NCBI GenBank assembly: GCA_025350425.1 | Contig: JANXXW010000113.1 | Span: forward strand, 1-6,940 | DNA: 6,940 nucleotides | Direction: 5' to 3' | From: Rhodospirillales bacterium | Lineage (GTDB): Bacteria > Pseudomonadota > Alphaproteobacteria > Acetobacterales > Acetobacteraceae | Shown here: piece after piece, positions 5,717 through 6,940 of the stretch | Numbering within the stretch: position 1 is the first letter of the stretch | How the letters are laid out: every line of letters starts with the position of its first letter | Notes under the pieces: generated by a model | The model's database searches: none | Told to the model about the DNA's origin: nothing | What the model saw: only the letters and a program-made list of their open reading frames with translations | Position numbers and translations under genes: made by a program

Positions 5717-6892
5717 GAGAAGGGACGCCACGACATGGCGGATGCGGGCTGTCCGGGTCTGCGGCTGCGCGTTACGCCATCGGGCAGCACGAGTTGGGCG
5801 CTGGCCTGCCGGGATCGCCACGGGCGCATGAGGCGCTTCTCGATCGGGGCCTACCCCGAGAACGGTATCAGCGAAGCGCGGGCTGCCGCGCGGACGTTGC
5901 GAGAGAAGGTGCAGCAAGGGGGCGCGGACCCCACGGCGGAGCGGCGGCGGGATCGGGCGATCGGGGCCGCTGCCAAGGCTGGAGAGGGCACCCTGAAGGC
6001 CTTGTTCGACCTCTATGAGCAAGGGCCAGCCAAGCGCCTCAAGACGTGGTCGGCGGGCCGGAAGCGGATTGAGGGTATGTTCCCCCTCCTTCTCAATCGC
6101 CCCCTCGCGGTTATCACGCTGGCGGACCTGCAAATGGCCGTGGACGGGCACAATTCCGAGGCGTCCGCGTCATTCGTTGCCCGCTCGGTCCGCCCGGTAC
6201 TGCGGTGGGCCGCCGCGCCGGGTCGGAAATACGTGGGCGACGCACTGGTGCAACTCCGTCCTCCCGCTGCTCCGAAGCGCCGCACGCGCGTGCTGACGCG
6301 CGATGAACTGGTCACTGTTCTGCCGGCCCTGAAGGCGTCCCCACGGCCCTACGCAGCTGCGCTGCGGTTCATGCTGTTGACGCTCACGCGGCGCGAGGAG
6401 GTGGCGTCGGCGCGTTGGCGCGACGTGGACTTGAACGCGGGAACACTCCTCCTTCCAGAGACGAAGAACGGGGAGCCGCATGTGATACCGCTATCGCGCC
6501 AAGCCCTCGCCTTGCTGCAAATGCGTGTTCCCGTTGATTCCAAAGGCAAACCGATCAAGCCGAAGCCGGGTGATCGCGTGTTCGTCACTTCCACGGGGGC
6601 GGCGCTCGGCAATTGGGACCGCGAGACGAAAGTAATCCAAGAAGCGAGCAACACGTCTGGATGGACCCGCCACGATCTCCGCCGTACTGGCGCAACAATG
6701 CTGGGAGATATGGGTGAGCTGCCGGACATCATTGAGGCCGCACTAAATCACGTCTCAATCCGCTCTCCGTTGGCAGCAAGCTACAACCGCAGCCGATATC
6801 GGCTGCAGGTTGCCACCGCCCTCCAGAGGCTTGCGGATGCCCTACACGGCATAGAGACAGGCGGGGCGGTGATCGTGCCTTTGCGCGTCTAG
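5663..6892 (+). CDS. int: Tyrosine site-specific integrase with N-terminal DUF4102 arm-binding domain (P4-like)
   Basis: Tyrosine recombinase of 409 residues, a typical length for the P4-like integrases of genomic islands and prophages. It would cut and rejoin DNA at the tRNA-Arg att site. Residues about 3-95 form the arm-DNA-binding domain (GLRLRVTPSGSTSWAL, FSIGAYPENGISEARAAA, GGADP). A SAM-like core-binding region occupies about 108-200, and the catalytic domain runs from about 208 to 395. All catalytic residues are readable: R243 in LTRREEV, K268 in ETKNGEP, H337 and R340 in HDLR, H363 in LNHVS, and the nucleophile Y374 in ASYNRSRY. The gene therefore looks intact. GAGG seven bases before the ATG supports the start. 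The start is 180 bases from the tRNA fragment, and the gene reads away from it. Repeats overlapping its promoter region suggest self-regulation. No excisionase is seen in the remaining 48 bases. Confidence 0.95.
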   Translation: MPVRLTDSGIAKAVREAPEKGRHDMADAGCPGLRLRVTPSGSTSWALACRDRHGRMRRFSIGAYPENGISEARAAARTLREKVQQGGADPTAERRRDRAIGAAAKAGEGTLKALFDLYEQGPAKRLKTWSAGRKRIEGMFPLLLNRPLAVITLADLQMAVDGHNSEASASFVARSVRPVLRWAAAPGRKYVGDALVQLRPPAAPKRRTRVLTRDELVTVLPALKASPRPYAAALRFMLLTLTRREEVASARWRDVDLNAGTLLLPETKNGEPHVIPLSRQALALLQMRVPVDSKGKPIKPKPGDRVFVTSTGAALGNWDRETKVIQEASNTSGWTRHDLRRTGATMLGDMGELPDIIEAALNHVSIRSPLAASYNRSRYRLQVATALQRLADALHGIETGGAVIVPLRV

Positions 6893-6909
6893 CGTCATCG
6901 GCGGGGATA

Positions 6910-6921
6910 GGGCGAGAGCCC
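6910..6921 (+). other. Short hairpin just after the integrase gene
   Basis: GGGC (6910-6913), loop GAGA and GCCC (6918-6921) could form a four-pair hairpin 17 bases after the integrase stop. There is no T-tract visible. It is too short to call a terminator; the rest of 6893-6940 shows nothing recognisable. Confidence 0.15.
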
Positions 6922-6940
6922 GACAAGCTCGGACATTCCG

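Larger units (their letters stand above)
5438..6940 (+). mobile_element. Left end of an integrated element (genomic island or prophage), continuing beyond the window
   Basis: The boundary is the tRNA-Arg 3' fragment, and the first gene inside is a tyrosine integrase read rightward. Recombination at the 3' end of a tRNA leaves an intact tRNA at one end and a bare 3' fragment at the other. Here the CCA side faces left and the broken side faces right. The element therefore lies to the right, and the complete tRNA-Arg(CCU) should sit at its far end. Only the integrase is in view, so the type of element and its cargo cannot be stated. Confidence 0.7.

Noticed and set aside
5570..6151. Minus-strand open frame of 193 codons opposite the integrase start
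   Set aside because: Its composition (Arg, Pro and Gly rich) and position opposite a well-supported gene mark it as a shadow.

Overview
The window is GC-rich DNA that looks like an alphaproteobacterial chromosome. The evidence is the codon usage, a MalF/MalG-type sugar transporter operon, and a tRNA-Arg(CCU) fragment of common proteobacterial type. The phylum is an inference from style, and no marker gene here proves it. An Acetobacteraceae or Rhizobiales-like host would fit.

Left part (1-2899, minus strand): a three-gene carbohydrate-type ABC importer operon read right to left. It encodes a periplasmic family 1 solute-binding protein, a MalF/UgpA-type permease that probably uses a TTG start, and a MalG/UgpE-type permease that overlaps it by 8 bases and runs off the left edge. 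No ATPase gene is in view.

Middle (2900-4726): a 142-bp divergent intergenic region separates the transporter from a plus-strand gene. That gene encodes an unusual fusion of a phytanoyl-CoA-dioxygenase-like Fe(II)/2-oxoglutarate oxygenase with C-terminal HEAT/PBS-lyase-type repeats. The intergenic region holds a plausible promoter with a palindromic operator candidate over its -10. A perfect 11-bp inverted repeat without a T-tract follows the gene. The divergent layout suggests that the oxygenase acts on, or answers to, whatever the transporter imports, but the sequence does not show the substrate.

Right part (4727-6940): a small PsiE-family membrane protein is followed by a mostly non-coding stretch. 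That stretch contains the 3' part of a tRNA-Arg(CCU) gene on the minus strand, from the anticodon loop to CCA. A tyrosine integrase with an N-terminal DUF4102 arm-binding domain starts about 180 bp further on, with repeated short sequences in between. The geometry says the fragment is an attachment site that marks the left boundary of an integrated element. The integrase is its first gene, and the cargo and the reconstituted tRNA should lie to the right, beyond the window. Everything left of about 5438 is then older host sequence.

No CRISPR array, rRNA, transposase or defence system was seen. The two observations most worth following are the oxygenase-HEAT fusion linked to the transporter and the element boundary, whose cargo is not in view.
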